NCBI GenBank assembly: GCA_026786065.1
Contig: JAJAYS010000095.1
Span: 1 to 22,886 of the forward strand
Direction: 5' to 3'
Length of the DNA: 22,886 nt
Origin: Polaromonas sp.
Lineage (GTDB): Bacteria; Pseudomonadota; Gammaproteobacteria; Burkholderiales; Burkholderiaceae_C
Position numbers and translations under genes: made by a program. The notes below the pieces were generated by a model. That model saw only the letters and a program-made list of their open reading frames with translations, made no database searches and was not told the DNA's origin. This document shows, one piece after another, positions 17,936 through 22,886 of this stretch (positions are counted from its first letter, which is position 1; each line of letters starts with the position of its first letter).

Positions 17936-18418
17936 TCAAAGGGTGATGGTGCCGACGGTCCCCAGCGGCAGCGCGGTTTTATAGCGCACCTGCTTCAGCG
18001 CAAAGCTCGAACGAATCTTTTCGATGCCAGGAATTGGCGTGAGCTGGTTCAGAATGAATTTTTCCAGTGCGGCGATGTCCGCCACGGCCACCCGAATCAG
18101 GTAGTCGCTGTCCCCGGTCATCAAATAGCACTCCATCACTTCGTCGTGCTCAACGATGCGGCGCTCGAATTCGGCCAGCGAATCCCGGTTTTGCGAACGC
18201 AGACTTATGGAAATAAAGACGCTCAGGCCCAGCCCGAGCGCCGCCGCGCTGGCGAGAGCCACGTAGCGGTCAATCACTTTTGCGGCTTCGAGCGCCTTCA
18301 CCCGGGCCAGACACGGTGACGGGCTCAAATGCACCCGCCTGGCCAGCTCGACGTTGGACAGCGCGCCGTCGCGCTGTAATTCGTGAAGAATCTTCAAATC
18401 GGTTTTATCAAGCTGCAT
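17936..18418 (-). CDS. Lrp/AsnC-family transcriptional regulator (MdeR-like position)
   Basis: A 160-residue regulator. The N-terminal helix-turn-helix runs from about 3 to 50: LDKTDLKILHELQRDG, then LSNVELARRVHLSPSPCLARVKALE as the recognition part. The C-terminal ligand-binding/oligomerisation (RAM) domain runs from about 65 to 145 and includes CYLMTGDSDYLIRV. Family members bind amino acids and assemble as octamers or dimers. ATG 18418 gives the usual length. The gene is divergent from the 2-oxoacid dehydrogenase E1 gene with 104 bp between, so it probably controls that gene and itself. In Pseudomonas putida the Lrp-type mdeR lies beside mdeA and mdeB (an E1 homologue); the similarity here is of arrangement and is not proof of orthology. 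Confidence 0.9.
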   Translation of the reverse strand: MQLDKTDLKILHELQRDGALSNVELARRVHLSPSPCLARVKALEAAKVIDRYVALASAAALGLGLSVFISISLRSQNRDSLAEFERRIVEHDEVMECYLMTGDSDYLIRVAVADIAALEKFILNQLTPIPGIEKIRSSFALKQVRYKTALPLGTVGTITL

Positions 18419-18441
18419 AGGCCGTTTAAACTTTATTTCAA

Positions 18442-18454
18442 GGCATTTTATGCC
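18442..18454. promoter_or_regulatory. Candidate Lrp-type operator
   Basis: GGCATTTTATGCC is a perfect 5-bp inverted repeat around TTT in an AT-rich stretch, 24 bp from the regulator's ATG. Lrp-family sites are often short, AT-centred palindromes between divergent genes. Assignment is by position only. Confidence 0.35.
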
Positions 18455-18477
18455 GCTTTATTGCCGATTAATGGCTT

Positions 18478-18511
18478 TTTACGCAGCATGTTTTGCTTGC
18501 AGCTGCGTAAA
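18478..18511. promoter_or_regulatory. 10-bp perfect inverted repeat upstream of the E1 gene
   Basis: TTTACGCAGC and GCTGCGTAAA are exact inverse copies separated by 14 bp, ending 11 bp before the E1 ATG. It could be a second operator in the divergent region or a 5' hairpin in the E1 mRNA. There is no T run, so it is not a terminator. No SD is visible between the repeat and the ATG. Confidence 0.45.
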
Positions 18512-18522
18512 CTGGTTTCACC

Positions 18523-21705
<3,183 letters not shown>

Positions 21706-22418
21706 CTTTGCCGCCCGCCGCCTTGGCCGTCAGCATGCCGCCGGCCACGGTTTTCAGCGTCGCAGTGCCCTTGCCATCGGCAATCGCCTTGGTGATGGCG
21801 GCCGCGTCCATTTTTCCGGCCACGACGTGGTAGGTCAGGATGCCAGACAGCATCGCTTTGTTTTCAGGCTTGAGCAGCGTATCGACCGTGCCGGCCGGCA
21901 GTGCGGCGAACGCGGCGTTCGTCGGCGCAAAAACGGTGAACGGGCCAGGGCCTTTGAGCGTCTCGACCAAGCCGGCCGCCTTGACTGCCGCTACCAGCGT
22001 CGTGTGGTGTTTGGAATTGACTGCGTTGTCGATGATGTAGCGGGTGGGCAGCATGGACGCGCCGCCGACCATCACCTGGGCCATAGCCGGGGCCACACTC
22101 AGGCCCATAGCCAGACCAAGGGAAACAGCTAGGCCGATCGAGGCGAGTTTGTATTTGCTTTTCATGTGAGTCCTTCAAATAACGTGGGACGGGTTGAAAT
22201 GAACCCTTCAGCCGGAAGCGAAACGGCTTTCACCGGCTGCTTGAAATACGGCCGTGCTCCACCCCTGGATTCAAGACCACACGGGCAGCTTGGGTATGGG
22301 CGGCAGGCTGTGTCGGGCACAGCGGCCTTCTGATTTTGCGTCGGCACAGGTACGCAATTCCAACTCCCAGCACGCGTCCAGACGGGGCGCGCGCTGGCTG
22401 CGCTGAGCCAGAACCCGA

Positions 22419-22886
22419 CTACGCCCCAGACAGCAATGCGCAGATGACTGCCGGGTAGATCCGGTGTTCCTGCTCCTTAACCCTCCCCGCGAGGCTGCTG
22501 GGGGTGTCGCCCTTTAGGAATGGCACCTGGGCCTGCGCCAGGATGGCGCCGTGGTCCAACACCACAGTCACCGCATGCACGGTAAAGCCGACGACTTTTC
22601 GGCCCGCATCAAGCGCCCGCTGATGCGTGTTCAGCCCGGTGAAGTCGGGCAGCAGCGACGGATGGATGTTGACCAGCCGGCCACTGTAGTGCTGCACGAA
22701 GCCAGCGGTCAGGATGCGCATGAAGCCCGCCAGCACGACCAGCGACGGGGCAAACTCGTCGATGCGCTGCTGCAAGACCGCATCAAAGGCCTCACGCGAG
22801 CCGAATTGCCGGTGGTCCACCACCCCGACCTGCAGGCCCAGCGCCTGTGCCGCCACCCACCCCGGCGCGGCCGGCCGGTTGGAGAT
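22419..22886 (-). CDS. purN: Phosphoribosylglycinamide formyltransferase, C-terminal 155 residues (partial)
   Basis: The frame is open to the window edge and begins with ISNRPAAPG, the conserved stretch after the missing N-terminal nucleotide-binding part. PurN transfers a formyl group from 10-formyl-tetrahydrofolate to GAR in purine synthesis. Numbered from the first visible residue, N73 and H75 (in NIHPSLLP) and D111 (in VVLDHG) match the catalytic Asn-His-Asp trio of E. coli PurN. The core VVLAGFMRIL and the late EQEHRIYPAVI are also present. The GTG at 22856 is internal, not a start. TAG 22419-22421 ends the gene. Confidence 0.95.
   Translation of the reverse strand: MSNRPAAPGWVAAQALGLQVGVVDHRQFGSREAFDAVLQQRIDEFAPSLVVLAGFMRILTAGFVQHYSGRLVNIHPSLLPDFTGLNTHQRALDAGRKVVGFTVHAVTVVLDHGAILAQAQVPFLKGDTPSSLAGRVKEQEHRIYPAVICALLSGA

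Noticed and set aside
22309-22323. CTGTG-TCGGG-CACAG hairpin downstream of purN
   Set aside because: The short stem is about 95 bp past the stop and has no T run on either strand, so a terminator call is not supported.

Overview
The window looks like chromosomal DNA of a betaproteobacterium of the Comamonadaceae type (Polaromonas/Rhodoferax-like). The reasons are the moderately high GC, the order rubredoxin-pilG-pilH-pilI-pilJ-chpA divergent from a thiD-like kinase and hemL, and three copies of a short hairpin repeat of a kind I associate with that family. No rRNA, tRNA, CRISPR array, transposase or phage gene was seen.

Layout. 3-149 (+) is the last 48 codons of a DNA photolyase, convergent with the type IV pilus chemotaxis operon on the minus strand: a rubredoxin (10484-10645), pilG, pilH, pilI, pilJ and a very large hybrid kinase chpA (207-6557). 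Diverging from the rubredoxin are a thiD-like kinase and hemL (+). A strong terminator then faces two minus-strand glycoside hydrolase family 8 genes. The first (13184-15337) encodes a secreted enzyme with two C-terminal carbohydrate-binding modules. The second (15652-17010) encodes a lipoprotein with the catalytic domain only. The second gene has an elaborate upstream region: four 18-bp inverted repeats, then a leader RNA with a terminator that overlaps the Shine-Dalgarno (SD) sequence and a competing antiterminator.

Next comes an Lrp/AsnC regulator (17936-18418, -) divergent from a homodimeric 2-oxoacid dehydrogenase E1 gene (18523-21705, +), an arrangement like mdeR-mdeB. The E1 gene is unusual. 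It carries an in-frame 177-bp insertion containing a MITE-like element, a second in-frame hairpin repeat, and no stop codon before its own terminator. The window ends with a secreted fasciclin-domain protein and the C-terminal part of purN, both on the minus strand.

How the genes work together. The pil-chp genes form one signalling pathway for twitching motility: PilJ receptor, PilI adaptor, ChpA kinase, and PilG and PilH response regulators. The two GH8 enzymes are probably paralogues that act on beta-glucan outside the cytoplasm, one released and one membrane-tethered. The Lrp protein probably controls the E1 gene. The strongest candidates for undescribed biology are the leader and operator array of the lipoprotein GH8 gene, and the repeat-invaded, apparently non-stop E1 gene.
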